58,248 nt of DNA, taken from NCBI GenBank assembly GCA_947039485.1, contig CAMQZC010000018.1, positions 1-58,248 on the forward strand, given 5' to 3'. Position numbers and translations under genes: made by a program. A model generated the notes under the pieces. It was not told where the DNA came from, did not search any database, and saw only the letters and a list, made by a program, of their open reading frames with translations. This DNA is from an uncultured Verrucomicrobiales bacterium. Its GTDB lineage: Bacteria; Verrucomicrobiota; Verrucomicrobiia; Verrucomicrobiales; Akkermansiaceae. How positions within the stretch are numbered: the first letter of the stretch is position 1; the number at the start of each line of letters is the position of its first letter. This document shows, piece after piece, positions 1 through 9,149 of this stretch.

Positions 1-135
1 CAACAGGAGCAGCAACAGGAGCAGCAACAGGAGCAACAACAGGAGCAACAACAGGAGCAACAACAGGAGCAACAACAGGTGCAACAGGAGCAGCAACAGG
101 AGCAGCAACAGGTGCAACAGGAGCAACAGGAGCAG
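1..135. repeat. Tandem short repeat coding the Ala-Pro-Val tail of SecG
   Basis: Short units built on CAACAGGAG (variants AGCAACAGG, CAACAGGTG) repeat from base 1 to about 135 on the plus strand. Translated on the minus strand they give Ala-Pro-Val and Ala-Ala-Pro-Val units. Near-identical units suggest the length can change by slippage while keeping the reading frame. Confidence 0.9.
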
Positions 136-526
136 TGAGGATATCAAGAGCCTCTGTGTCTTCGGCGGTCTGCTTCATTTCTTCAGCGAGCTTGACAGCT
201 TCTGTATCGAGTGCAGGTGTAGCAGGAACCACGAGAGCGGAGCCCTTAGGAGCATCGAGAGAGAGTGTGGACTGCTCGCTTTGGAAGCGCTTGTTCATCA
301 GAATGGAGAGCGTGAGGCAGAGAATCATGAAGAAAGAACCAAAGAAGACGGTGCCCTTTTTGAGTACTTCAGAAGTCTGTGCGCCAAAAGCTTGGTCGGT
401 CATATGAGCACCAAAGGAGGCACCGAGACCCTCTTGCTTGGGGCGTTGCATCAGGATGATGAGGAGGAGGAGGGAGCTGACAATAAGCAGCACCGCGAAA
501 ATAATGTAGATAGAGGCGTTAAGCAT
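1..526 (-). CDS. secG: SecG-like preprotein translocase subunit, 3' end outside window
   Basis: Reading the minus strand from the ATG at 526-524 gives a protein starting MLNASIYIIFAVLLIVSS. It has one hydrophobic segment at about residues 5-26, then MQRPKQEGLGASFG, which is the SecG signature (basic/Gln-rich turn followed by a Gly-rich stretch), and a second hydrophobic segment at about residues 62-80. SecG is the small accessory subunit of the SecYEG export channel in the inner membrane. After about residue 130 the protein becomes an Ala-Pro-Val repeat tail that stays open to the window edge, so the stop codon is not seen. It begins 15 bases after panD on the same strand and is probably co-transcribed. 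The family identity is well supported by the first 85 residues; the long low-complexity tail is unusual for SecG, which is normally 75-120 residues. Confidence 0.85.
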   Translation of the reverse strand, partial: MLNASIYIIFAVLLIVSSLLLLIILMQRPKQEGLGASFGAHMTDQAFGAQTSEVLKKGTVFFGSFFMILCLTLSILMNKRFQSEQSTLSLDAPKGSALVVPATPALDTEAVKLAEEMKQTAEDTEALDILTAPVAPVAPVAAPVAAPVAPVVAPVVAPVVAPVVAPVAAPVAAPV

Positions 527-541
527 AAGGACTAGTGGTGA

Positions 542-880
542 TTAGGAAATGATTTCGTTGAGCTCGTTGCAGATAATGCGAGTAGGAATGATCGGCTTGT
601 CATCCATCGCAAAGCTCATGATGACAACTCGCTCACCAGTCTTGATGAGATGAGCAGCACCACCGTTGATGATGATGTGACCCGTATTAGGAGGACCCAC
701 AAGCACGTAAGTTTCAAGGCGGTTACCTGATGTTACTGATGCTACGAGTACTTTTTCGTGAGGCCAGAGACCAGCGGCCTCCATCAGATCTTTGGGGATT
801 TCGATGCTGCCTTCGTATTCGACGTCGCCACGGGTAACCATGGCGCGATGAATCTTGGACTTGAGCTGAGAGACTAACAT
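542..880 (-). CDS. panD: Aspartate 1-decarboxylase proenzyme
   Basis: Makes beta-alanine from L-aspartate for pantothenate and CoA synthesis in the cytoplasm. The start at 880 (MLVSQLKSKIHRAMV) is chosen because it matches the family N-terminus and follows an AAGAAG-type ribosome site; a longer frame to 967 adds 29 residues unlike the family. The self-cleavage site is EYEGS with Gly24-Ser25, which would generate the pyruvoyl cofactor, and the C-terminal part has the usual NGGAAHLIKTGERVVI segment. Length is 112 residues, typical of PanD. It lies directly upstream of secG in a minus-strand run that starts with the gene at 3643. Confidence 0.95.
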   Translation of the reverse strand: MLVSQLKSKIHRAMVTRGDVEYEGSIEIPKDLMEAAGLWPHEKVLVASVTSGNRLETYVLVGPPNTGHIIINGGAAHLIKTGERVVIMSFAMDDKPIIPTRIICNELNEIIS

Positions 881-984
881 GAGCTGAAGCTTCTTCTTTT
901 GAAGCGGACAAGTATGAAACACTGTTTTGAGCAAAAGGTCAAGTAAAATCATGCCTCTGTGCCTCACTCTGCCATTATTTATTT

Positions 985-1458
985 TCAGTAAATTGGCCGA
1001 CCCCGGCCTTCCACCATCCCAAAGGCATCCTTGAGTAGTCGAATTTTGGGGAGCTGAGCAGGCCGTAACCAGAGCTCAATGATGTCAAATCGCAGCACGA
1101 TATGACGATTTTGCGGAGGTAGCAGCATCATCCAGTCACGCGCCCCCTGACGGATGAGATCGCGCTTCTCTCCATCCACCTGACGTGCCGGATGCGCATC
1201 CTCATGGCTGGTGAGCTTCACTTCTGCAAATACCAGCACATTGCCATCTCGGTAGACGATATCGACCTCACCACTGCGCCCCCAGCGAAAGCGCTGCCGC
1301 AGCAGCTTGAGCCCCGAGGCACGCAGCCATGAGGCCGCTAGTAGCTCCCCGTACTCACCCAGCCAGCGGCGTGAGTGATCGCTCGGATCAAAATTCGAGG
1401 GCAAGACACCTCTGTGCAACCGGCCCAAACGAGCGGCGATGATGTGGCGTAATTCCAT
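985..1458 (-). CDS. yraN: YraN/UPF0102 family endonuclease-like protein
   Basis: Small protein with the PD-(D/E)XK nuclease-type core seen in the YraN family: RRWLGEYGELLAASWL, then GEVDIVYRDGNVLVFAEVK, containing the acidic residues and the E-x-K motif. The role of this family is not firmly known. YraN genes often follow rnhB, as here. The start is uncertain: the ATG at 1458 overlaps the end of rnhB by 71 bases, and a TTG near 1406 would avoid most of the overlap. The frame is open further upstream, to 1536, but that part is antisense-like and unlike the family. Confidence 0.85.
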   Translation of the reverse strand: MELRHIIAARLGRLHRGVLPSNFDPSDHSRRWLGEYGELLAASWLRASGLKLLRQRFRWGRSGEVDIVYRDGNVLVFAEVKLTSHEDAHPARQVDGEKRDLIRQGARDWMMLLPPQNRHIVLRFDIIELWLRPAQLPKIRLLKDAFGMVEGRGRPIY

Positions 1459-2044
1459 ACTTAGCGATAGCCTCCATATGCGCCTTGGTGCCATAGCCCG
1501 CATGGCGCGCAAAACCATACTGCGGATAAAGCTCATCGAGCTGCTTCATCTGACCATCGCGCCACACCTTGGCGAGCACACTCGCTGCCGAGATGCTCAG
1601 GCTGCGCGCATCACCCTTGACAAGATTCTGCGAGTCAAAGGGGAATTGCGGCACCGCAAGACCATCTATCAGGCAATAAAGCCCATCCAGACCAAGCCCT
1701 CGAGCTGCGCGCCCCATCGCTAGATGCGTTGCCTTGAGGATGTTGATGCGATCAACCTCCTCCACCGTTGCCGAGGCAATGGACTTGAGCACCGAATCAT
1801 CAGCCATCAGCTGCTCATAGAGCGACTCGCGGCGCTTTGCTGTCAACTTCTTGGAGTCATGGAGGCCTGCGAGCTCATAGCCAGCTGGTAGAATCACAGC
1901 CGCAGCCACCACCTCACCAGCCAAGGGACCACGCCCAGCCTCATCAATGCCACAGACCAAAGCATGCCCTGCAGAGCGTGCCTCATCCTCATAACGTAAA
2001 TCCGGCCAATCTGGCAAATCAAAAATCTGTTTTATACGACTCAT
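1388..2044 (-). CDS. rnhB: Ribonuclease HII
   Basis: Cleaves the RNA strand of RNA-DNA hybrids and removes misincorporated ribonucleotides. The N-terminal motif CGIDEAGRGPLAGEVV carries the Asp-Glu catalytic pair at about residues 34-35. Further acidic residues lie in GLYCLIDGLAVP, and SISAASVLAKVWRD is the usual conserved helix; the C-terminal GYGTKAHMEAIAKYG and HRRSF are also typical. Length 218 residues fits the family. It overlaps yraN downstream and sits 9 bases after the gene ending at 2054. Confidence 0.95.
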   Translation of the reverse strand: MSRIKQIFDLPDWPDLRYEDEARSAGHALVCGIDEAGRGPLAGEVVAAAVILPAGYELAGLHDSKKLTAKRRESLYEQLMADDSVLKSIASATVEEVDRINILKATHLAMGRAARGLGLDGLYCLIDGLAVPQFPFDSQNLVKGDARSLSISAASVLAKVWRDGQMKQLDELYPQYGFARHAGYGTKAHMEAIAKYGITPHHRRSFGPVAQRCLALEF

Positions 2045-2053
2045 ATCAAAAAA

Positions 2054-3643
2054 TTATTTCTCCCGAGGGAGCCCACGCATGCGTGCAGGCAGCTTGGCCT
2101 CAGCCTCCAGTTGGTAGAGTGCCTCCACATCGCGCAGGTAGCGACTCATGGGCGTCGAGACCGCGTCCTGACGACCACGCAGCATCTCCATCGCATCCAA
2201 ATAAGCATTGAAACTCGACTTTTTTGTCGTGCCTGCATGCGTGATTTCATACCAGTCTAGATAATCGCGCGCCCTAATCGAGGTTGTCAGATAAGCCTCG
2301 CGCAGCTCACGCAGCGGCCCTAGCACACTCTGCACATCATCGGGGTCACCCGAGGCGAGTAGCAAATTCATCGCCCTGATGTACTCCAAGATAAAGGCAC
2401 GGTAGCTCGGGAAGCAGCGATTGCTCAGATCCCCCAGACGCTTAGCGAGCATGCCTGTGGCACGCCTCCACTGAGGCAGCTTCACAAAAGAATAGACATC
2501 ATCAAAACTCAGCTGAGTCGGCAGCCCCGACTCGGGATTCAAATAATTGATGGAAAGAGCCTCCACCAGACGCTTCTCCGTCTCCATGGGGCTGTGGACA
2601 TGCGTCATCTTGGGCGACGAGAGATTGGCCAGCTGCAAGACCCACCACTTGCTCAGAGCAGAGTTATCCACTCCAAGGCTGTGGAAATGGCGGCGAATCA
2701 TCTCCTCAGGCTCGCGCTCATCAAGGATCGCCTCAGAGAGCAGCCCAGAGAGAGAAGTCGGGCCAGAGGCCTGATTGAGTAGCCCTAGCACCACCACCGA
2801 GCAGGTCGCATTGTAGAGCTGGCGCGTCGCCGCATCCATATCCCAAGGTCGCTTAAAAGCAATAATCTGATTCGGGGAGAGGAACTCTGATCGCTCAAAT
2901 AAATTCTGATACATCCTCGAGTCCAGCTTGCCCTCCCGCCAGAGCACCGCCTGACCAATACCCGAGATCAGCCAATAAGGCAGCTCAAGCTTGCGATCCA
3001 CACCATCCAAATCAACAGTGCGCAGCGCATACTCATAAAGAATGATCGAGCTAATCGAGCGCGTCAGCTCATTGAGATCAATGCCACCACCCGCATGAAT
3101 CACCAGACGCAGCACAGCTGAGCCTCCAATCAGATCCACCGACATCGACATCTGATTCTTGCGTCGCGAGTCCATGTGCTCTCCCGATATCTCAATGCTA
3201 ATCGGGTACCTAGAATCGCCCTTGAGCTCTAGCATCTTGTCCAGAGACGCCGCAATGGTATCTGCGCGCATCGCAATCGCCCCCACGCGCAACATGTCAT
3301 CCCCACTCACCGAGAATCGGCGGCTCTCTGAACTGAGCTCATGACGACGCTTGAGCTTCCCCTCTGGGCGCAGACGCATCCCATCCTGCTGCAGCGCATC
3401 GCGCAGCGCCTTGAGCTTTTTCTCATCCGCCTCTGGGCGTGCCAGCTCCGCCTGCATATCATCAGCCATCACAGGAGCAGGAGTCACTCCATGCGCCTCA
3501 AGAAACTCAATCTCATCCTCCGCGGTAGCCTCTTGGGAGAAAGGAGTCGCCCCCTCCACAATCGTCTTCGTCTCCGCCCAGAGCATCTGCGCGCAAGTCA
3601 GCCAGCCAAGCAAAAGCACAAAAGTAGGAAAAGGAAAAGGCAT
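2054..3643 (-). CDS. Secreted protein of unknown function, possible inactive peptidase-MA-like fold
   Basis: A 529-residue protein that I do not recognise. It starts with a clear Sec signal peptide (MPFPFPTFVLLLGWLTCAQM followed by WAE), so it is probably periplasmic. Around residues 205-250 it has a hydrophobic helix and LELPYWLISGIGQAVLW, which recalls the conserved segment of gluzincin (peptidase MA-like) proteins, but no HExxH zinc motif is visible, so activity is not claimed. The rest is helical and repeat-poor. It is the first gene of the minus-strand run leading into rnhB, yraN, panD and secG. Signal peptide is sequence-supported; the fold remark is inference. Confidence 0.7.
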   Translation of the reverse strand: MPFPFPTFVLLLGWLTCAQMLWAETKTIVEGATPFSQEATAEDEIEFLEAHGVTPAPVMADDMQAELARPEADEKKLKALRDALQQDGMRLRPEGKLKRRHELSSESRRFSVSGDDMLRVGAIAMRADTIAASLDKMLELKGDSRYPISIEISGEHMDSRRKNQMSMSVDLIGGSAVLRLVIHAGGGIDLNELTRSISSIILYEYALRTVDLDGVDRKLELPYWLISGIGQAVLWREGKLDSRMYQNLFERSEFLSPNQIIAFKRPWDMDAATRQLYNATCSVVVLGLLNQASGPTSLSGLLSEAILDEREPEEMIRRHFHSLGVDNSALSKWWVLQLANLSSPKMTHVHSPMETEKRLVEALSINYLNPESGLPTQLSFDDVYSFVKLPQWRRATGMLAKRLGDLSNRCFPSYRAFILEYIRAMNLLLASGDPDDVQSVLGPLRELREAYLTTSIRARDYLDWYEITHAGTTKKSSFNAYLDAMEMLRGRQDAVSTPMSRYLRDVEALYQLEAEAKLPARMRGLPREK

Positions 3644-3922
3644 AGCCCCATATTAACAAAACGAAGATAAAAGCGCAAGCACCCAGCTCAAAAAGCATCC
3701 GCGCAAGCAAATAAGAGCCCCCCAGCACCAAGCCCTAGCAAAATCCTCTCCCCTCGCCCATATTTTAGATAGTTATCATCTCTGAGCACTTAGCCGCAGT
3801 GCCTCGGGGCAACCCAAGCCGTGAAAACAAGAGAATAAACAGAGATGAATCGTGTATGTATTAGCCCATCTGACCCTTTTTGCTTGCCATCACCCCCACC
3901 TGTTTGATAACCTATTCGCTGT

Positions 3923-6900
3923 ATGAATTTATTTAAAGTCATCACCACAGCCGTGGCCATGTCAGCTAGCTTCGCTCTCGCGCAAGATGCTCCCTACACT
4001 CCAAATCCGGACTGGGAAGCCCCAGAAAACCTTCACCAAAACCGCGAAACAGCCCGCGCATTCTTCGTTCCCTACGCTAGCAACGAAGAAGCATTCAAGG
4101 GGCATCGCGACGACTCAAGCTTCGTCATCCCCCTCAACGGAGACTGGAAATTCCATTGGTCTCCTCAGCCCTCGGCACGTCCCCTCGACTTTGCCAAGCC
4201 AAGCTTTGACGTCAGCAAGTGGGACACAATCGACGTCCCCTCCAACTGGCAGATGCGCGGATATGGCATCCCAGTCTATAGCAACCAACGCTACACCATC
4301 GTACGCAATTGGCCCTATGTCATGACTCCTCCGCGCAACGCTGATGAGAAGAATTACTCTACCCCCAAGGCAGAGCCCAACGCCGTAGGCTCCTACCGCC
4401 GCGACATCGACATCCCTACAGACTGGGACGGTCGCGAAGTCTTCATCCAATTTGATGGAGTAGACTCCTTCTTCTACCTCTTTGTCAACGGAGAGAAAGT
4501 AGGCTTCTCCAAGGACAGCCGCACCGCAGCCATCTTTAACATCAGCCCCTACCTCAAGCCCGGCAAGAACGTCATCGCCGCGGAGGTCTACCGCTACAGC
4601 GACGGCACCTACCTCGAGTGCCAAGACATGTGGAGACTCTCAGGCATCTTCCGCGACGTCTTCCTCTACAGCACCCCTAAGCTCCAAGTACGCGACTTCT
4701 TTGTCCATACCAACTTCCCCCAAAAGGCCGATGGTATGAGCGACTACAGCAGCAGCCAGCTCAAAGTAGACGTCGATCTGCGCAACCTTGCCAAGATCAG
4801 CACTGACTACAAAATCAGCGCCAAACTCTACAACGCCGCCAAGCAAGAAGTAGCCAGCCTCAGCCCCGCTGCAGGCAGCCTTGAACCCGGCAAAGAAAGC
4901 CAAGTGAGCCTGAAGGCTGACATCAAGAACCCCGCCCTCTGGTCCGCCGAGAAGCCAAACCTCTACCGCCTCATCATCAGCTTGGAAAACAAAGCAGGTG
5001 AAAGCACAGAAATCGTCTCCAAGCACATCGGCTTCCGCGACATCAAGCTGCTCAACGGCCGCTTCCTCGTCAACGGCATGCCCGTCAAACTCAAAGGCGT
5101 CAACCGCCACGAGAGCAGCCATGCCAACGGCCACAGCGTCACCGAGGCAGAATGCCGTGAGGAAATCCTCCTCATGAAGCGCGGTAACATCAACCACATC
5201 CGCAACTCCCACTACCCACAGCCTGCCTACTTCTACGACCTCTGCGACGAGTACGGCATCTACGTCTGTGACGAGGCCAACATCGAGTCACACGGCTACT
5301 ACTACGGCAAAGAATCCCTCTCCCACCCCAAGGAATGGGAAGCACAAACACTCTGGCGCAACATCAACATGGTGGAGCAGTCCAAGAATCACCCTAGCAT
5401 CGTCATCTGGTCCTACGGCAACGAAGCTGGCCCCGGCAAGAACTTCGAGGTCGTCCAAGACTGGGTCAAGCAACGTGACCCCTCACGCCTCACCCAATAC
5501 GAGCGCAACAACTCCCTCGCAGACCTTCGCTCCAACCAGTACCCCAGCGTCGACTGGAGCCGCGACACCGCCGCTAAGAAACTCGATAAACCATGGTACG
5601 TCTCCGAGTACGCCCACATCCTCTGCAACTCCATGGGCAACCTCCAGGACTACTGGGATGCCTTTGATAGCAGCGATAGCATCATCGGTGGCGGCATCTG
5701 GGAGTGGATCTACCAGAGCTACGACCAAGAAGTAACCCTCCCCGATGGAAGCAAAGTCAAACGCCAAGCCTACGGTGGCAACTACGGCGACTACCCCAAT
5801 GACGGCATCTTCTGCATCAAAGGCGTCATCTACTCCGACCGCAGCCCCTCCCCAGTCTATGCAGAAGTACGCAAAGCGCAGCAAAACGTCGCCTTTAGCA
5901 TCAGCAAAAACAGCGGCAAAAACGGCGTCGAGCTCAGCATCAAAAACAAGCACCTCTTCACCAACCTTGACGAGTATGACATCAGCTGGACACTCAGCCA
6001 AGATGGCAGCAAAATCATCAGCAGCGGCACCATCGCCGCCGCAGCAGCCCCCCTGCAGAGCGTAACCGTCAACATCCCCGCGAGCGAACTCCTCAAGAGC
6101 CCCCTCGCAGCAGGATACGACTACTTCCTCAGCGTCAATGCCAAGCTCAAGAGCGACACCAACTGGGCCAAAAAAGGCCACGTCATCGCCACCGAGCAAT
6201 TTGAACTCAACAACCTCAAAATCGCAGCAACTGCCCCCGCCATCAGCGGAGGCAAACTCAGCGTCGGCCTCCAAGCCAACGCCCTCTGCATCAAAGGCAA
6301 GAACTTCAGCGTCAACATCGACAAAGCCACAGCAGGCCTGAGCAACTACAAAGTAGGTGAGCAAGAACTCATCGGTAGCACACCCAGCCTACTCATCAAC
6401 GCCTTCCGCGCCCCCCTTGCCAATGACCAGTGGATCATGAACACATGGCTCCAATCTGGCCTCCGCCAGCTTGAGCACAGTGCGAGCCCCCTGCAAGTCG
6501 AGGAACTCCCCAGCGGAGCCGTACGAGTACGCAGCATGGTACGCAGCCAAGGCACACACAAAGAACGCCTTGATCACTACGTCTCCGGCGACGGACAACT
6601 CGTAGAAACAGGTGAACTAGCAGAAGGCGACTTCCACTTCAACACCCAGCTCATCTACACCATCCTCCCCGATGGCAGCATCAACATCCAAAGCAAAATC
6701 GTGAGCAACAACAGCGGACTCATCCTGCCCAAGCTCGGCTTTGCCCTCCAACTGCCCAAACAATACAACCGCACCACATGGTACGGACGTGGCGAGGGAG
6801 AAAACTACCCTGACCGCAAAGCCTCAGCCCCCATGGGCATCTTTGAGCGCAGCGTCAACGCCATGGTAGAGAAATACCCCAAACCCATGGAAATGGGCAA

Positions 6901-7705
6901 CCGCATGGACACCCGCTGGGTCGCCCTCACCAACGAAAGCGGAGCTGGCCTCCTCGTCGCAGCAGCGGCAGGAGACGAGTTCAACTTCTCAGCACTGCCC
7001 TTTAGCGCCGACACCATCCTGCGCGCCTCCCACCCCCAAGACCTCACGCCCAGCGATAGCACCCACCTCAGCATCGACGCGCTCACACTTGGACTCGGCG
7101 GCGCATCCTGTGGACCCGTCCCCATGGCACGTGACATCCCCCGTGCCGTCCCAATCAAGTTCAGCATCAGCCTGCGCCCCCTCGCCGCAGGAGCAGACAA
7201 AGCAGCAATCGGCAGCCGCGCGCTCCCAGCCCAAGCCCAAGGCAAACTCTGGGAACTGAGCAGCAATGAGCAGCAAAAGGAAAGCATCAGCATCGAATTC
7301 GTCAGCTCCGAACTCCCCAACACAGGAGCCGGAGAAAACATGATCGACGGCAAAGTAGAGAGCTACTGGCACAGCATGAAAGGCGTCACCCTCGCCAGCT
7401 ACCCTCATGACGTACGCCTCAAGCTCGGCAAGCCCCGCACGATCGCAGGCCTCAGCTACCAAGCAGCTGACATCAGCGACGCCCAGATCAAGGACTACGC
7501 CATCTACATCAGCCAAGATGGAGAGAACTGGGGAGAGCCCATCCACAAAGGCAGCCTCACCGCAGGAGCTGGCAAACAGCAAATCCTGCTCACAACCCCT
7601 GTTGCCGCAAACTACCTGCGCCTCGTCGGGCTGAGCTCACAAACGGGAGGCGACTCAGCCTCCATCAGTGAACTCCAAGTCATCGAGGAAGAAGAGCAGA
7701 AATAA
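3923..7705 (+). CDS. Secreted GH2 family beta-galactosidase with C-terminal F5/8 (CBM32-like) module
   Basis: A 1260-residue LacZ-type glycoside hydrolase family 2 enzyme with a Sec signal peptide (MNLFKVITTAVAMSASFALA). In order: sugar-binding jelly roll (about 60-220), immunoglobulin-like domain, TIM barrel with acid/base Glu501 in WSYGNEAGPG and nucleophile Glu562 in WYVSEYAH, and a beta-galactosidase small-chain domain (about 800-1080, PLANDQWIMNTW). It ends with a discoidin/F5-8-type module (about 1130-1255, NMIDGKVESYWHS and YAIYISQDGENW). The export signal and binding module suggest cleavage of terminal galactose from host or dietary glycans outside the cytoplasm. It stands alone, strongly C-ending in codon use, with a terminator just after it. 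Confidence 0.95.
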   Translation: MNLFKVITTAVAMSASFALAQDAPYTPNPDWEAPENLHQNRETARAFFVPYASNEEAFKGHRDDSSFVIPLNGDWKFHWSPQPSARPLDFAKPSFDVSKWDTIDVPSNWQMRGYGIPVYSNQRYTIVRNWPYVMTPPRNADEKNYSTPKAEPNAVGSYRRDIDIPTDWDGREVFIQFDGVDSFFYLFVNGEKVGFSKDSRTAAIFNISPYLKPGKNVIAAEVYRYSDGTYLECQDMWRLSGIFRDVFLYSTPKLQVRDFFVHTNFPQKADGMSDYSSSQLKVDVDLRNLAKISTDYKISAKLYNAAKQEVASLSPAAGSLEPGKESQVSLKADIKNPALWSAEKPNLYRLIISLENKAGESTEIVSKHIGFRDIKLLNGRFLVNGMPVKLKGVNRHESSHANGHSVTEAECREEILLMKRGNINHIRNSHYPQPAYFYDLCDEYGIYVCDEANIESHGYYYGKESLSHPKEWEAQTLWRNINMVEQSKNHPSIVIWSYGNEAGPGKNFEVVQDWVKQRDPSRLTQYERNNSLADLRSNQYPSVDWSRDTAAKKLDKPWYVSEYAHILCNSMGNLQDYWDAFDSSDSIIGGGIWEWIYQSYDQEVTLPDGSKVKRQAYGGNYGDYPNDGIFCIKGVIYSDRSPSPVYAEVRKAQQNVAFSISKNSGKNGVELSIKNKHLFTNLDEYDISWTLSQDGSKIISSGTIAAAAAPLQSVTVNIPASELLKSPLAAGYDYFLSVNAKLKSDTNWAKKGHVIATEQFELNNLKIAATAPAISGGKLSVGLQANALCIKGKNFSVNIDKATAGLSNYKVGEQELIGSTPSLLINAFRAPLANDQWIMNTWLQSGLRQLEHSASPLQVEELPSGAVRVRSMVRSQGTHKERLDHYVSGDGQLVETGELAEGDFHFNTQLIYTILPDGSINIQSKIVSNNSGLILPKLGFALQLPKQYNRTTWYGRGEGENYPDRKASAPMGIFERSVNAMVEKYPKPMEMGNRMDTRWVALTNESGAGLLVAAAAGDEFNFSALPFSADTILRASHPQDLTPSDSTHLSIDALTLGLGGASCGPVPMARDIPRAVPIKFSISLRPLAAGADKAAIGSRALPAQAQGKLWELSSNEQQKESISIEFVSSELPNTGAGENMIDGKVESYWHSMKGVTLASYPHDVRLKLGKPRTIAGLSYQAADISDAQIKDYAIYISQDGENWGEPIHKGSLTAGAGKQQILLTTPVAANYLRLVGLSSQTGGDSASISELQVIEEEEQK

Positions 7706-7743
7706 GCCACTAAGCTAACAACAAGCTAAGGAAACAATCAAAC

Positions 7744-7775
7744 AAGACCCCGCCGTCCAAGGATAGCGGGGTCTT
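7744..7775 (+). terminator. Rho-independent terminator after the beta-galactosidase gene
   Basis: Ten-base perfect stem AAGACCCCGC (7744-7753) and GCGGGGTCTT (7766-7775) with a 12-base loop, 38 bases after the stop codon, followed by CTTGTG. It can work for the plus-strand gene. Confidence 0.8.
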
Positions 7776-7870
7776 CTTGTGCCCCAGAAGCGCCCTGAGC
7801 AGCCCCTGAGCAACGCAATAATAGTAGTGCCCACCCAATAAGCACAGAGCCGCACAGAGCCCCCCAACGA

Positions 7871-8112
7871 CCGGGTGCAGGGAGCGAGCTCCCTGCTGGG
7901 TGTCGGGCAAAGCCTGACTGGGAGTGGGCAAAACCCACAAAGAAAAGCTGTGGCTGTGCCACAGCAAGGCTGAGGAACCCACAAGGAAAACCGAAACAAC
8001 AAGCGCCTTGGTAGAAAGAGCGTCACCAAGCGCAGTTCCTCAGCCGCCATCCCTCCCCCTGCGCCGCAGGCGCACAAACATCTAGAGCTGATAGTCGCGA
8101 TAGCGCCCCCAG
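7871..8112. repeat. Dispersed palindrome-rich element, copy 1
   Basis: A gene-free stretch made of short back-to-back palindromes such as GGGAGCGAGCTCCC and TCGGGCAAAGCCTGA, followed by a 68-base segment (8043-8110) that recurs at 17806-17872 with roughly 85% identity by eye. No convincing coding frame is present. It lies between the beta-galactosidase terminator and the end of the CRISPR array, so it may mark the edge of the acquired CRISPR locus. Confidence 0.65.
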
Positions 8113-8130
8113 CCTGCGCCCATGCAAAAA

Positions 8131-8156
8131 GCCCTACCGCGCAAGCGTGATAGGGC
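8131..8156 (-). terminator. Terminator at the distal end of the CRISPR array
   Basis: Inverted repeat GCCCTA (8131-8136) and TAGGGC (8151-8156), with extra pairing inside. On the minus strand it is followed by CTTTTTG, giving a Rho-independent terminator for transcripts leaving the array leftward. This supports minus-strand transcription of the array. Confidence 0.65.
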
Positions 8157-8242
8157 ATAGGGAAAGAAAAAACTGGAGAGTTCTGCATGATGTAGAATTG
8201 ATTTGATGAGGTGTAATGCAAGTTGCTAAAGTTGCTGTTTGT

Positions 8243-8993
8243 TAGTCGTTACTTAAATAGACATTCAGCGTTTGCGACCGCGAGCGTATCCTTGTCGGTG
8301 CTGTCGCCACAGTGCCGCCATCAATTACATAGACATTCAGCGTTTGCGACTTGGCTAACAAACTGCACGTGGAGCCTAGCAAGTTCCGCCATCAATTACA
8401 TAGACATTCAGCGTTTGCGACCTCCCATGGCTCACCCATCAAGTACTCGCCTTGACTCCGCCATCAATTACATAGACATTCAGCGTTTGCGACATTTGGT
8501 GTCTCAGGTAGGAAGAATAAAATACGCACCGCCATCAATTACATAGACATTCAGCGTTTGCGACTTAGAGGGGAACCTTAGCTGAGACTAAATGCTGATC
8601 CGCCATCAATTACATAGACATTCAGCGTTTGCGACCCCATTGGGCAGGCAGAAGCAGGCCTCTAGTGCTTCCGCCATCAATTACATAGACATTCAGCGTT
8701 TGCGACAAAAGCGAAGAATACTACGCTTCGCCCGAATGTAAGACCGCCATCAATTACATAGACATTCAGCGTTTGCGACCCCGCGACGATTATGGTGCGT
8801 GGAGCTACAATTTTCCGCCATCAATTACATAGACATTCAGCGTTTGCGACCCTCTCCAGATTTGATCCGTCACCGCCAGCTGGTGCCGCCATCAATTACA
8901 TAGACATTCAGCGTTTGCGACTAGCCTTGCTGTTGTCCCTCACGCGCTAGACATCAACCGCCATCAATTACATAGACATTCAGCGTTTGCGAC
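8243..8993 (-). CRISPR. Type V-B CRISPR array, 11 repeats and 10 spacers
   Basis: Ten identical 36-base repeats begin (plus-strand coordinates) at 8315, 8386, 8458, 8529, 8600, 8671, 8744, 8815, 8886 and 8958. An eleventh, degenerate repeat occupies 8243-8278. Spacers are 35-37 bases and all different. In minus orientation the repeat starts GTCGCAAACGCTG and ends ATTGATGGCGG; the GTCG start, 36-base length and TGGC near the 3' end resemble known Cas12b repeats. The repeat at the left end has lost its last 12 or so bases, as leader-distal repeats do, so the leader is on the right, beside cas2. I saw no spacer matching elsewhere in this window. Confidence 0.97.
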
Positions 8994-9149
8994 GGCGCGT
9001 GCCTTAACTAGCTTATTAGCAGTAAGAACGAATGACATCTGCGAGTGCTTGTAAATACTTAGCCTTGAAAAGGGGTGGGTATTTACGAAAACTGTATATA
9101 ACTCACTGCATCTCTGATGCCGCGAGCGTGCTCTAGGGATTTGAGCGTC
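8994..9149 (-). promoter_or_regulatory. Probable CRISPR leader
   Basis: Gene-free sequence between the first intact repeat (ending 8993) and the putative tracrRNA. It is AT-rich near 9050-9105 (TATATA at about 9096) and sits at the end where new spacers should be added, judged from the decayed repeat at the other end. A small hairpin GCATC-TCT-GATGC lies at 9109-9121. No exact promoter could be fixed. Confidence 0.5.

Noticed and set aside
5483..6364. 293-residue antisense frame in the beta-galactosidase gene
   Set aside because: Ala/Val/Asp-rich translation caused by third-position bias of the real gene.
8223..8546. Open frame of 107 codons inside the CRISPR array
   Set aside because: It runs through repeats and spacers and repeats the same peptide; it is a by-product of the array.
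8243..8993. Plus-strand transcription of the array
   Set aside because: The repeat does end in GCGAC on that strand, loosely like known repeats, but the decayed repeat would then be leader-proximal, and the terminator and antirepeat order fit the minus strand better.
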